Shown here piece by piece: positions 35,751 to 44,213 of a stretch of DNA of 64,000 nucleotides (position 1 is its first letter; the number at the start of each line of letters is the position of its first letter). The DNA comes from Piscinibacter sp. GTDB taxonomy: Bacteria; Pseudomonadota; Gammaproteobacteria; Burkholderiales; Burkholderiaceae_C. The notes under the pieces were generated by a model, which was not told the DNA's origin, did not search any database, and saw only the letters and a program-made list of their open reading frames with translations. Position numbers and translations under genes: made by a program. The DNA is taken from the NCBI GenBank assembly GCA_019635485.1, contig JAHBZL010000001.1:1-64000 (forward strand). The letters are read 5' to 3'.

Positions 35751-35994
35751 TGATCGGATGAGCAGGCGGATTCGGGTCATTGATTGCATGTCGCGTGCCC
35801 GATCGGGGCCGCAGCGCCGGCCCAGCGGCGCCCTGCGCCGGTGCAGTGCGGCCCCTTGATCGGAGGCATTGATCGCATCGCGTGGCCTCGAAGCGGTGCG
35901 CCACGCCGGCAGCTGCCGAGGCTCGTTCGCGCCCCGTCCGGTCTTGACGCGGATCAGGACGCGCCGCTGCACGGGCTTGATCGGCACTTGATCG
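35737..35994. promoter_or_regulatory. Array of paired TTGATCG direct repeats between the MocR gene and the Nit1C cluster
   Basis: Six TTGATCG copies form three pairs: 35737/35750, 35856/35869 and 35977/35988, with starts 13, 13 and 11 bp apart. A variant TTGATTG lies at 35780. The pairs repeat about every 120 bp. The shared pattern is TTGATCGG-GGCA-TTGATCGCAT. The first pair straddles the MocR ATG; the last is 83 bp upstream of the first Nit1C gene. MocR regulators bind direct repeats, so this is a probable operator set. The 326-bp space 35751-36076 holds no gene. Confidence 0.7.
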
Positions 35995-36076
35995 CATCCG
36001 CGCGCGGCGGCGGTGGCACGGCCGATGCAAAGAGAAGGCTGCGCGCGTCACCACCCCCTTCTTCACGGAGCCATCC

Positions 36077-36562
36077 ATGCCGAAAGTCACCAAGCCCGCG
36101 AACCAGAAAGGCGAGTTCCTCGTCGACTACGAGGAGAAGGTCTTCGAGGACGTGAAGTCCACGACGCCCGGCGAGAAGGCGCTCGTCACCTTCCACACCG
36201 TGGCCTTCGAAGGCTCGATCGGTTTCGTCAACCTGCTGCAGGCGACCCGGCTGCAGCGCAAGGGATTCGACACCTCGATCCTGCTGTACGGCCCGGGCGT
36301 CACGCTGGGCGTCAAGCGCGGCTTCCCGACGCTGGGCGACGAGGCCTTCCCCGGCCACCTGAACTTCAACAAGCAGATCGAGAAGTTCATCGGCGAAGGC
36401 GGCAAGGTCTACGCCTGCCGCTTCGCGCTGCAGGCGCTGTACGGCCACGGCGAGCCGTCGCTGATCGAAGGCGTCAAGCCGATCAACCCGCTGGACGTGC
36501 TGGACTGCATCCTGCTGCACCGCCGCGAGGGCGCGTTCATCCTCAACACCTGGACGCTGTGA
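36077..36562 (+). CDS. MSMEG_0572/Sll0783 family nitrogen starvation response protein
   Basis: 161 residues, preceded by GGAG. A DsrE-like fold is suggested by [20 protein letters not shown] and [19 protein letters not shown]. It is the first gene of a conserved eight-gene cluster (Nit1C). The Synechocystis homologue Sll0783 is induced by nitrogen starvation and is needed for polyhydroxybutyrate accumulation. Its biochemical role is unknown. The stop is 2 bp before the nitrilase start. Confidence 0.88.
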   Translation: MPKVTKPANQKGEFLVDYEEKVFEDVKSTTPGEKALVTFHTVAFEGSIGFVNLLQATRLQRKGFDTSILLYGPGVTLGVKRGFPTLGDEAFPGHLNFNKQIEKFIGEGGKVYACRFALQALYGHGEPSLIEGVKPINPLDVLDCILLHRREGAFILNTWTL

Positions 36563-36564
36563 CC

Positions 36565-37572
36565 ATGGCGCGTGTCGTCCGTGCCGCCGCGGCCCAGATC
36601 GCGCCCGATCTGGACTCGGCCGACGGCACGCTCGCGAAGGTGCTCGGCACGATCGGCGAGGCCGCCGCGCAGGGCGTGCAGCTGATCGTCTTCCCCGAGA
36701 CCTTCGTTCCGTACTACCCGTACTTCTCGTTCACCCGGCCGCCGGTGGCACAGGGCGCCGAGCACTTGAAGCTGTACGAGCGCGCCGTCGCGGTACCCGG
36801 CCCGGTCACGCAGGCGGTGGCGGCCGCGGCGCGCGAGCACGGCATGGTCGTCGTGCTCGGCATCAACGAGCGCGACCACGGCAGCCTCTACAACACGCAG
36901 CTGGTGTTCGATGCCGACGGCGCGCTGCGCCTGCAGCGCCGCAAGATCACGCCGACCTACCACGAACGCATGATCTGGGGGCAGGGCGACGCGAGCGGCC
37001 TGAAGGTGGTGGACACCGCCGTCGGCCGCCTCGGCGCACTGGCCTGCTGGGAGCACTACAACCCGCTGGCGCGTTACGCGCTGATGGCGCAGCACGAGGA
37101 GATCCACGCGGCGCAGTTCCCGGGCTCGATGGTCGGGCAGATCTTCGCCGACCAGATGGAGGTGACGATCCGCCACCACGCACTGGAGTCCGGCTGCTTC
37201 GTCGTCAACGCGACCGGCTGGCTGAGCGACGCGCAGATCGCCCGGATCGAGCCGAACCCCGACCTGCAGAAGGCGCTGCGCGGCGGCTGCTGCAGCGCGA
37301 TCGTCTCGCCCGAGGGCGTGCTGCTCGCGCCGCCGCGGCGCGAGGGCGAGGGGCTGGTGGTCGCCGACCTCGACCTCGCGCTCGTCACGAAGCGCAAACG
37401 CATGATGGATTCGGTCGGCCACTACGCCCGGCCCGAGCTTTTGAGCCTGCACATCGACGACCGGCCGTCCGCGACGGTCACCCGCTGGAGCGACACCCAT
37501 GGACTACCCGACCTCTCCGCCGAGCCGGCAGTTGATGACCGAGCTGCAGTCCTTCGGGTTGCGGCTGGCTGA
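36565..37572 (+). CDS. Nit1 nitrilase of the Nit1C cluster
   Basis: 335 residues. Carbon-nitrogen hydrolase catalytic triad: E45 ([12 protein letters not shown]), K127 ([12 protein letters not shown]) and C161 (ACWEHYNP). The CWEH after the Cys is typical of true nitrilases, which convert nitriles to acids and ammonia. In cyanotrophic bacteria the orthologue is part of a cluster needed to grow on cyanide as nitrogen source. The last 24 codons overlap the radical SAM gene in another frame. Confidence 0.9.
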   Translation: MARVVRAAAAQIAPDLDSADGTLAKVLGTIGEAAAQGVQLIVFPETFVPYYPYFSFTRPPVAQGAEHLKLYERAVAVPGPVTQAVAAAAREHGMVVVLGINERDHGSLYNTQLVFDADGALRLQRRKITPTYHERMIWGQGDASGLKVVDTAVGRLGALACWEHYNPLARYALMAQHEEIHAAQFPGSMVGQIFADQMEVTIRHHALESGCFVVNATGWLSDAQIARIEPNPDLQKALRGGCCSAIVSPEGVLLAPPRREGEGLVVADLDLALVTKRKRMMDSVGHYARPELLSLHIDDRPSATVTRWSDTHGLPDLSAEPAVDDRAAVLRVAAG

Positions 37573-38626
37573 CGCGCAGACCGCAGCCGCCGGCGTGGCC
37601 AGCCGGCGCGGCGGCGCGGGGCCGTCGGACCACAAGGCCGTCACCGTCGACGGCCACACGATCATGGTGCCGGTGCACACCGGCAGCGCCTTCGCGTCGC
37701 CCTACGTCGCGCAGGCGCCGGACGCGGCCGGCCGCAGCACGGTGTTCAAGGGCAGCATCCCGATCGCGCAGATCGAGTTTCCACACTCGCCGCGCTTCTA
37801 CAAGCTGCAGACGCTGGAGGGCGTGCCCTATTCGCAGATCGCGACGCTGCACGGCGCCGACGTGCTCGCCACCACGGTGCTGCAGACCTGCATCCGCTAC
37901 GAGAGCCGGCGCAAGGCGTGCAAGTTCTGCGCGATCGGCCAGTCGCTCGCGGCCGGCCGCACCATCGCGCACAAGACGCCCGAGCAGCTCGCCGAGGTGG
38001 CGCGCGCCGCGGTGCTGCTGGACGGCGTGAAGCACATGGTGCTCACCACCGGCACACCCCCCGGCAGCGACCGCGGCGCCCAGGTGCTGGCCGACAGCGC
38101 GTTCGCCATCAAGGCCGCGCTGCTGCCGCACGTGGACCTGCCGATCCAGGGCCAGTGCGAACCGCCCGACGACGACGCGTGGTTCGAGCGCATGCACCGC
38201 GCCGGCATCGACACGCTGGGCATGCACCTCGAGGTGGTGACCCCGGCGCTGCGCGAGCAGATCATGCCGGGCAAGGCGAGCGTGCCGCTGCACCGCTACA
38301 TGACGGCCTTCGAGGCCGCCGTGAAGGTGTTCGGCCGCGGCCAGGTCAGCACCTACATCCTGGCCGGGCTCGGCGACACGCCCGAAACCATCCTCGCCAC
38401 CTGCGAGCGCCTGCTCGCGCTCGGTGTCTATCCGTTCGTGGTGCCCTTCGTGCCGATCTCCGGCACGCCGCTGGAGGACCACCCGGCGCCCAGCCCCGAG
38501 TTCATGAAGGCGCTGCTGGAGCCGCTCGGCGCGATGGTCGGGGCGGCCGGGCTGCGCTCGTCGGACATCAAGGCCGGCTGCGGCAAGTGCGGCGCGTGTT
38601 CGTCGCTGTCGGTCTACGAGACCTGA
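37499..38626 (+). CDS. MSMEG_0568 family radical SAM protein (Nit1C)
   Basis: 375 residues from the ATG at 37499; an in-frame ATG at 37535 is also possible. Both starts lie inside the nitrilase gene. The iron-sulfur cysteines are spaced C131-x9-C141-x2-C144 rather than the usual CxxxCxxC. A second cysteine group (C361, C364, C367) ends the protein. The core resembles biotin/lipoyl synthase-like radical SAM barrels ([36 protein letters not shown]). The reaction is unknown. Confidence 0.9.
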   Translation: MDYPTSPPSRQLMTELQSFGLRLADAQTAAAGVASRRGGAGPSDHKAVTVDGHTIMVPVHTGSAFASPYVAQAPDAAGRSTVFKGSIPIAQIEFPHSPRFYKLQTLEGVPYSQIATLHGADVLATTVLQTCIRYESRRKACKFCAIGQSLAAGRTIAHKTPEQLAEVARAAVLLDGVKHMVLTTGTPPGSDRGAQVLADSAFAIKAALLPHVDLPIQGQCEPPDDDAWFERMHRAGIDTLGMHLEVVTPALREQIMPGKASVPLHRYMTAFEAAVKVFGRGQVSTYILAGLGDTPETILATCERLLALGVYPFVVPFVPISGTPLEDHPAPSPEFMKALLEPLGAMVGAAGLRSSDIKAGCGKCGACSSLSVYET

Positions 38627-38648
38627 ACCCGAAGCGCAGGAGCCGGCC

Positions 38649-39233
38649 ATGCTCAGCACCGAATCGATCTGCGAACTCGACGCCGCCTTCGTGCCCTGCG
38701 AGTTCCGCGTCAAGTGGGCCGACAGCGGCTGGGAGATCGCGCAGGCGCGCGCGCTGCGGCGCGCGGTGTTCTGCGCCGAGCAGGGCGTGTTCGAGGGCGA
38801 CGACCTGGACGCCCTCGACGCCCGGGCGCAGACGCTGGTGGCGGTGTCCGCGCTCGGCGGCATGCCCGACCAGGTGGTCGGCACGGTGCGCATCCACGCC
38901 GCCGAGGACGGGCCGGCGCACGACGACGACCCGGCGGGCGTCTGGTGGGGCTCGCGGCTGGCGGTGGCCCCGGCACTGCGCAAGCACGGCCACCTCGGCG
39001 CCGGGCTGATCCGCCTGGCGGTCAGCAGCGCGCACGCGCGCGGCTGCCGGATGTTCCTGGCCCATGTGCAGAGCCAGAACGTGCCGCTGTTCGAGAAGCT
39101 GCACTGGCGCGCGCTGCGCGCCGAGACGCTGCACGGCCGGCCGCACCACCTGATGCAGGCCGACCTGGCGCACTACCCGCCCTGCCACGACCCGCTGACC
39201 GGCTTCGTCACCGGCGGCCGGCGCGGCGCCTGA
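38649..39233 (+). CDS. MSMEG_0567/Sll0786 family N-acetyltransferase (Nit1C)
   Basis: 194 residues. A GNAT fold with an N-terminal ALRRAVFCAEQGVFEGDDLD similar to autoinducer-synthase-like acetyltransferases, and the acetyl-CoA segment SRLAVAPALRKHGHLGAGLI. It sits 22 bp after the radical SAM gene, with AGGAG before the ATG. In some genomes this domain is fused to the next gene, the AIR-synthase-like protein. Substrate unknown. Confidence 0.88.
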   Translation: MLSTESICELDAAFVPCEFRVKWADSGWEIAQARALRRAVFCAEQGVFEGDDLDALDARAQTLVAVSALGGMPDQVVGTVRIHAAEDGPAHDDDPAGVWWGSRLAVAPALRKHGHLGAGLIRLAVSSAHARGCRMFLAHVQSQNVPLFEKLHWRALRAETLHGRPHHLMQADLAHYPPCHDPLTGFVTGGRRGA

Positions 39234-39241
39234 GGGCGGCC

Positions 39242-40228
39242 ATGGGCGGGCTCGCCGAGCTGTGCGCGTCCCTGCGCGCCGGGCGCGGCTTCGCGCACAA
39301 GGGCGACATCGCCGGCGTGCTCGGCACGCTGGAGGAGGCCTGGCCCGGCGGCAGCGCCGGCATCGCCAACGGCGACGACTGCGCCGCGCTGCCCGACGGC
39401 GACGGCCACCTGCTGTTCGCGATCGAGGGTTTCCTCGACGACTTCGTGCAGGCCCAGCCGTGGTTCTCCGGCTGGTGCGGCGTGATGGTCAACCTGAGCG
39501 ACATCGCCGCGATGGGCGGCCGGCCGCTCGCGGTGGTCGATGCGCTGTGGAGCCCGGGCGCCGAGCCGGCCCAGGCGGTGCTGCAGGGCCTGGCCGCGGC
39601 GGCGCGCCACTACGGCGTGCCGGTCGTCGGCGGCCACAGCAACTGCCGCGCGCCGCGCGCCGGGCTGGCGGTGGCGGTGCTCGGCCGCGCGCAGCGGCTG
39701 CTGACCAGCTTTGCCGCGCGCCCCGGCGACACGCTGGTAATGGCCATCGACCTGCGCGGGGCCTACGAGGGCGAGCAGCCGTTCTGGAATGCCGCCACGG
39801 GTGCGCCGCCGGAACGCGCCCGCGCCGACCTCGCGCTGCTGCCGGCACTCGCCGAGGCCGGCCTGGCCGACGCGGCCAAGGACATCAGCATGGCCGGCGC
39901 CGCCGGCACGGCGCTGATGCTGCTCGAAGGCTCGGGCGTCGGCGGCACGCTCGACGTCGACGCGATCCCGCGCCCGGCCGGCGTGCCGCTGCTGCGCTGG
40001 CTACAGACCTTCCCGAGCTTCGGCTTCGTGCTCGCGCTGCGCCCGGCCCGGGTCGATGCGGTGCTCGAGCGCTTCGCGGCGCGCGGCATCGCGGCCGCAC
40101 CGGTCGGCGAGGTGCATGCGGCGCGCCGGCTGGTCCTGCGGCGCGGCGACGAGCAGGCGCTGCTGTGGGACCTGGACGGGCAACCGTTCGTCGGCGCGCG
40201 GCCCACCCCGGAGCCGGCCCATGCCTGA
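39242..40228 (+). CDS. MSMEG_0567/Sll0787 family AIR-synthase-like protein (Nit1C)
   Basis: 328 residues. It has the PurM/ThiL/SelD fold: ANGDDCAALPDGDG near the N-terminus, VNLSDIAAMGGRPLAVVDAL, and a glycine-rich VVGGHSNCRA. Proteins of this fold bind ATP and activate amides or phosphates, so an ATP-dependent step on a nitrile- or amide-derived intermediate is possible. It starts 8 bp after the acetyltransferase and overlaps the glycosyltransferase by 8 bp. Confidence 0.88.
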   Translation: MGGLAELCASLRAGRGFAHKGDIAGVLGTLEEAWPGGSAGIANGDDCAALPDGDGHLLFAIEGFLDDFVQAQPWFSGWCGVMVNLSDIAAMGGRPLAVVDALWSPGAEPAQAVLQGLAAAARHYGVPVVGGHSNCRAPRAGLAVAVLGRAQRLLTSFAARPGDTLVMAIDLRGAYEGEQPFWNAATGAPPERARADLALLPALAEAGLADAAKDISMAGAAGTALMLLEGSGVGGTLDVDAIPRPAGVPLLRWLQTFPSFGFVLALRPARVDAVLERFAARGIAAAPVGEVHAARRLVLRRGDEQALLWDLDGQPFVGARPTPEPAHA

Positions 40229-41408
40229 GACCCTGCCCGCGTCGTTGCGGATCGGCCTGCTGACGCATTCGGTGAACCCGCGCGGCGGTGTCGTGCACAC
40301 GCTGGAGCTGGCGCGCGCGCTGCATGAGCTCGGCCACCGCGTCACCGTGTTTGCGCCGGCCGCTCCGGGCGAGGAGTTGTTCCGCGCCACACCGCACGAG
40401 GTGGACCTGGTCCCGGTGCCGCCGCCGCCGAAGGCGCTGGCGGATCGCGTCGGCGAGCACATCGAGGCGCTGCGCGCGCACCTCGCGCGGCGGCTGGAAA
40501 GCGAGTCCTTCGACATCCTGCACACGCACGACGGCATCGGCGGCAACGCGCTGGCCGACCTCGTCGACGCCGGCCGCATCGACGGCTTCGTGCGCACCGT
40601 GCATCACCTCGACCCGTTCGAGGACACGCGGCTGGCCGCCTGGCAGGCGCGCTCGGTGCAACGCGCGCGGCAGGTGCTGTGCGTCAGCCCCGGCTGGTGC
40701 ATGACGCTGAAGCGCGAGTTCGGCATCGAGGCCGCGCTGGTCAGCAACGGCGTCGACTGCGAACGTTTCCAGCGCACGCCCGGCCCGCGCGACGCGGCGC
40801 TGCGGCGCCACTTCGCGCTGCGGCCCGGGGCGCCGCTGTACCTCGCGATCGGCGGCATCGAGGCGCGCAAGAACAGCGTGCGCCTGCTCGAGGCCTTCGT
40901 GCGCGTGCGCGACGAACATCCCGCTGCGCAGCTGGTGATCGCCGGCGGCGCCAGCCTGCTCGACCACAGCGCCTGCTGGCGCGACTTCCATGCGCTGGCC
41001 GCCGAGGTCGGGCTGGTCGCCGGGCGCGACCTGGTGCTGACCGGCCCGCTGCTGGACGACGACGTGCCGCCGCTGCTGCGCTGCGCCGACGCGCTGGTGA
41101 TGCCCTCGCTGCGCGAGGGCTTCGGCCTGGTCGTGCTGGAGGCGCTGGCCTGCGGCACGCCGGTGGTGGTGTCGGGCATCCCGCCCTTCACCGAGTACCT
41201 CGAGGAGGCCGCGATCGACGGCCACGCGCTGTACGCCGACCCGCACGACACGGCCTCGATCGCTGCGGCGATGCGGCGCGCGGTCGACCCGGCGCGCGCG
41301 CGTTCCCTGGCCGCCGCGGTGCCGCCGGTGTGCCGGCACTACAGCTGGCCGGCCAGCGCGCAGCGCCACCTCGCGCTGTACGCGGCCCTCCTGCATCCGA
41401 CCCCCTGA
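40221..41408 (+). CDS. MSMEG_0565 family glycosyltransferase (Nit1C)
   Basis: 395 residues, GT-B fold, family 4-like: N-terminal GLLTHSVNPRGGVVHTLELA and the C-terminal nucleotide-sugar site PSLREGFGLVVLEALACGTP with the EX7E pattern. It overlaps the AIR-synthase-like gene by 8 bp. The sugar and acceptor are unknown. Its presence suggests the pathway makes a glycosylated product or handles a glycosylated nitrile. Confidence 0.9.
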   Translation: MPETLPASLRIGLLTHSVNPRGGVVHTLELARALHELGHRVTVFAPAAPGEELFRATPHEVDLVPVPPPPKALADRVGEHIEALRAHLARRLESESFDILHTHDGIGGNALADLVDAGRIDGFVRTVHHLDPFEDTRLAAWQARSVQRARQVLCVSPGWCMTLKREFGIEAALVSNGVDCERFQRTPGPRDAALRRHFALRPGAPLYLAIGGIEARKNSVRLLEAFVRVRDEHPAAQLVIAGGASLLDHSACWRDFHALAAEVGLVAGRDLVLTGPLLDDDVPPLLRCADALVMPSLREGFGLVVLEALACGTPVVVSGIPPFTEYLEEAAIDGHALYADPHDTASIAAAMRRAVDPARARSLAAAVPPVCRHYSWPASAQRHLALYAALLHPTP

Positions 41409-41418
41409 AGGAAACCCG

Positions 41419-41703
41419 ATGCCCGAGATGCACTTCCGCGTCCGCTGGCCGGACGGCAGCGAGGACCGCTGCTACTCCCCGTCCCTGGTGATCCGCGACT
41501 ACTTCCAGCCCGGTGCCGCCTACCCGCTGCCGGACTTCCTGCAGCGCAGCCGCGAGGCACTGACCATCGCCTCCGAGCGGGTGCGCGCCAAGTACGGCTA
41601 CGCCTGCTCGATGGCGCTGGACCAGCTCGCGCTGATCGAGGCCCAGGCGGGCCGCTTCGAGACGCAGCCGCAGGCGCGTGTCGAGGTGCTCGACTTCGAT
41701 TGA
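41419..41703 (+). CDS. MSMEG_0570 family nitrogen starvation response protein (Nit1C)
   Basis: 94 residues with AAGGAAA upstream of the ATG. It is a small soluble protein with the family pattern MHFRVRWPDGSEDRCYSPSL and a helical C-terminus. It has no known function and is found only in this cluster. It lies 10 bp after the glycosyltransferase gene and 11 bp before the flavoprotein gene. Confidence 0.88.
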   Translation: MPEMHFRVRWPDGSEDRCYSPSLVIRDYFQPGAAYPLPDFLQRSREALTIASERVRAKYGYACSMALDQLALIEAQAGRFETQPQARVEVLDFD

Positions 41704-41714
41704 TCGGACCGACC

Positions 41715-43013
41715 ATGACCCAAGCTCCCGAACACCATGAAGTGATCATCGTCGGCGCCGGCCAGGCCGGGCTGTCGCTGTCGTACTACCTGCAGCAGCG
41801 CGGCATCGACCACGTCGTGCTCGAGAAGCACCGGCCGCTGCACGTCTGGCGCGAACGCCGCTGGGACAGCTTCTGCCTGGTCACGCCGAACTGGCAGTGC
41901 AAGCTGCCCGGCTGGGACTACACCGGCGACGATCCGCACGGCTTCATGAAGAAGGACGAGCTGGTCGCCTGGCTGGACGGCTTCGAGCGCCACGTCGCCG
42001 CGCCGGTGCGCAGCGGGGTCGCGGTGCAGCGCGTCGCGCCGGCCGCGGCCGGCGGCTTCGACGTGCTCACCTCGGACGGCGCGCTGCACGCCGACCAGGT
42101 GGTGGTCGCCTCCGGCGGCTACCACACGCCGATCGTGCCGCGCTGGGCCGAACGGCTGCCGGCGGACGTCGTCCAGCTGCACTCCGAGCAGTACCGGCAC
42201 GCGGGCCAGCTGCCCGAGGGCGCGGTGCTGGTGGTGGGCTGCGGCCAGTCCGGCGCGCAAATTGCCGAGGACCTGCACCTGGCCGGCCGGCGCGTCGTGC
42301 TCGCCACCGGCAACGCGCCGCGCTGCGCGCGCTTCTACCGCGGCCGCGACGTGGTCGACTGGCTGGCCGACATGGGCTACTACGACATGCCGGTGCACGA
42401 GCACCCGCTGCGCGAGGGCGTACGCGACAACACCAACCACTACGTGACCGGCCGCGACGGCGGGCGCGACATCGACCTGCGCCAGTTCGCCCGCGAGGGC
42501 ATGCAGCTGTACGGCTCGCTGCAGGGGCTGGATGGCGAGCAGCTGCAGTTCGCGCCGGACCTGCGCGAGCACCTGGACCAGGCCGACCGCATCTACAACG
42601 GCATCAACGCCTCGATCGACCAGTACATCGCGCGCCAGGGCATCGACGCGCCGGCGCCGGGCGCCTACGCGCCGGTCTGGCAGCCCGACGCCGAGCGGAC
42701 CCGGCTGTCGCTGCGCGAGGCGGGCATCGGCAGCGTCGTCTGGTGCATCGGCTTCGCGCCCGATTTCTCCTGGGTCGACGGGCCGGTCTTCAACGGCCGC
42801 GGCCAGCCCGGCCACCGGCGCGGCGTCAGTGCCCAGCCGGGGCTGTACTTCCTCGGGCTGCCCTGGCTGTACACCTGGGGATCGGGCCGGTTCTCGGGCG
42901 TCGCGCGCGACGCGCTGTACCTGGCCGAGCAGATCGAGGGCCGGCGCACCCAGCCCCCTATAATTCGCGGGTTTTTGCGCTCCGAGAGCGCTCCGAACCC
43001 GAGGATTTCATGA
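41715..43013 (+). CDS. MSMEG_0569 family flavin-dependent oxidoreductase (Nit1C)
   Basis: 432 residues. FAD-binding Rossmann motif [17 protein letters not shown] at the N-terminus, a second dinucleotide motif [17 protein letters not shown] in the middle (NADPH), and a C-terminal [14 protein letters not shown]. It resembles flavin monooxygenases (FMO/CzcO type). It is the last gene of the cluster. The final 18 or so codons contain the promoter of the following cytochrome gene and look non-conserved. Confidence 0.9.
   Translation: MTQAPEHHEVIIVGAGQAGLSLSYYLQQRGIDHVVLEKHRPLHVWRERRWDSFCLVTPNWQCKLPGWDYTGDDPHGFMKKDELVAWLDGFERHVAAPVRSGVAVQRVAPAAAGGFDVLTSDGALHADQVVVASGGYHTPIVPRWAERLPADVVQLHSEQYRHAGQLPEGAVLVVGCGQSGAQIAEDLHLAGRRVVLATGNAPRCARFYRGRDVVDWLADMGYYDMPVHEHPLREGVRDNTNHYVTGRDGGRDIDLRQFAREGMQLYGSLQGLDGEQLQFAPDLREHLDQADRIYNGINASIDQYIARQGIDAPAPGAYAPVWQPDAERTRLSLREAGIGSVVWCIGFAPDFSWVDGPVFNGRGQPGHRRGVSAQPGLYFLGLPWLYTWGSGRFSGVARDALYLAEQIEGRRTQPPIIRGFLRSESAPNPRIS
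42959..42964 (+). promoter_or_regulatory. Perfect TATAAT -10 element for the cytochrome c gene
   Basis: TATAAT occurs 45 bp before the ATG at 43010, inside the 3' end of the flavoprotein gene. No strong -35 hexamer is seen 17 bp upstream (GAGGGC). A bare consensus -10 is rare in this GC-rich DNA, so a promoter here is likely. Confidence 0.6.
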
Positions 43014-43546
43014 GCGAAGCCCACGACCACGACGACAGCCCGCACGAGGGCCCGATCAAGACGCCCAAGCAGCTCATCGTCACGGTGGTCCTGTCCTTCC
43101 TGATCCCGATCTTCGCGATCGTGCTGCTGGTCAAGTACGTGGCGGCCGAGTCCAAGCCGGCCGCCGGCAGCGACACCTTCGGCCCCGAGGCCGTCGCGAC
43201 GCGCATCCAGCCGATCGGCACCATCGTGCTGAAGGACGCCTCCGACGCCTCCGCGCTGAAGACCGGCGAGCAGGTGTTCAACGCCCAGTGCACCGCTTGC
43301 CACACGGCCGGCGTGGCCGGCGCGCCGAAGATCGGCGACGAAGCCGCCTGGGGCCCGCGCATCAAGACCGGCTACGAGGCGCTGCTGACCTCGGCCCTGA
43401 AGGGCAAGGGTGCGATGGGCGCGCAGGGCGGCGGCGACTTCAGCGACTTCGAGATCGGCCGCGCCGTGGTCTTCATGGCCAACAAGGGCGGCGCCAAGTT
43501 CGACGAGCCGAAGGCCCCCGCGGCCGCGGCCTCGGCCGCCAACTAA
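43010..43546 (+). CDS. Membrane-anchored cytochrome c5-type protein
   Basis: 178 residues. A His/Asp-rich cytoplasmic start ([13 protein letters not shown]) is followed by one membrane helix (about 22-42) and a periplasmic cytochrome c domain with heme site CTACH (C94, C97, H98) and the axial Met in MGAQGGGDFSDFE. The ATG overlaps the flavoprotein stop (ATGA), but a separate promoter at 42959 suggests independent, housekeeping expression in electron transfer. Confidence 0.88.
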   Translation: MSEAHDHDDSPHEGPIKTPKQLIVTVVLSFLIPIFAIVLLVKYVAAESKPAAGSDTFGPEAVATRIQPIGTIVLKDASDASALKTGEQVFNAQCTACHTAGVAGAPKIGDEAAWGPRIKTGYEALLTSALKGKGAMGAQGGGDFSDFEIGRAVVFMANKGGAKFDEPKAPAAAASAAN

Positions 43547-44079
43547 GCCGCCGCGTCCGCGGCCGGGCTGAGCCGGTAGCCGAACCGGCCCGGCAGCTCG
43601 GCGAAGCGGATCTCCGCCGGCCGCCAGGTGCCGTTCTCGACGGCGTCGGCGGCCGTTTCCATGTCCAGCGTGTGCACCAGGCCCAGGCCCAGCCCGGTGG
43701 CGAGGAACAGTCGGCCGTGCTCGTCCAGCCAGGCCGACTCGACCGTCGCCGGCCGGCCGGTGTGGCTGGTGATCCCGATGCCTGTGCCTTCCGGCGCGAC
43801 GCGCCAGATCCAGGGTGCCGCCTCGAGCTCGACGTAGACGCGCTGCGGGCCGTTCTGGAAGTACCAGCAACCGGCCTCGTCGGCGGCGTAGTTGCGGTGG
43901 ATGAACTCGCGCAGCTTCTCGTGCAGGATGCGGCTGCCCTTGACCTGCGGGAACGGCCCGGCGTGCTGCACACGCTCGTCGCGCATGTACCAGTCGCCGC
44001 GCGCGTCCAGCGCCAGCCAGCCGCGGCAGTGCGGCACGTTGGGCCACTTCTTCAGCGCCGCCTTGACGATCTCGTCCAT
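43543..44079 (-). CDS. DUF2946 family protein
   Basis: 178 residues with the conserved start KKWPNVPHCRGWLALDARGD and GCWYFQNGPQRVYVELEA. These soluble proteins are nearly confined to Burkholderiales and have no known function. Its stop codon and that of the convergent cytochrome gene share the bases CTAA at 43543-43546. Confidence 0.85.
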   Translation of the reverse strand: MDEIVKAALKKWPNVPHCRGWLALDARGDWYMRDERVQHAGPFPQVKGSRILHEKLREFIHRNYAADEAGCWYFQNGPQRVYVELEAAPWIWRVAPEGTGIGITSHTGRPATVESAWLDEHGRLFLATGLGLGLVHTLDMETAADAVENGTWRPAEIRFAELPGRFGYRLSPAADAAA

Positions 44080-44213
44080 GCCGCATCCTGCGCCATCGGC
44101 CGACCCGGGACAACTCATGACCCGCCAGCGGCCCAGGCAGTCGCCGCGGAACCGGCTTGGCCGGTCCGCTGGCGGCGCCCCCCGGGGGGTGCGTCGCAGG
44201 CGCTGCGTGGGGT

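Noticed and set aside
43543-43546. Shared CTAA stop bases of convergent genes
   Set aside because: A compact but ordinary arrangement; no special meaning claimed.
44146-44200. CCCCCC/GGGGGG hairpin sequence resembling the dispersed repeats
   Set aside because: It shares only the C/G core with the 67- and 84-bp families; the flanks do not align well enough to call a copy.
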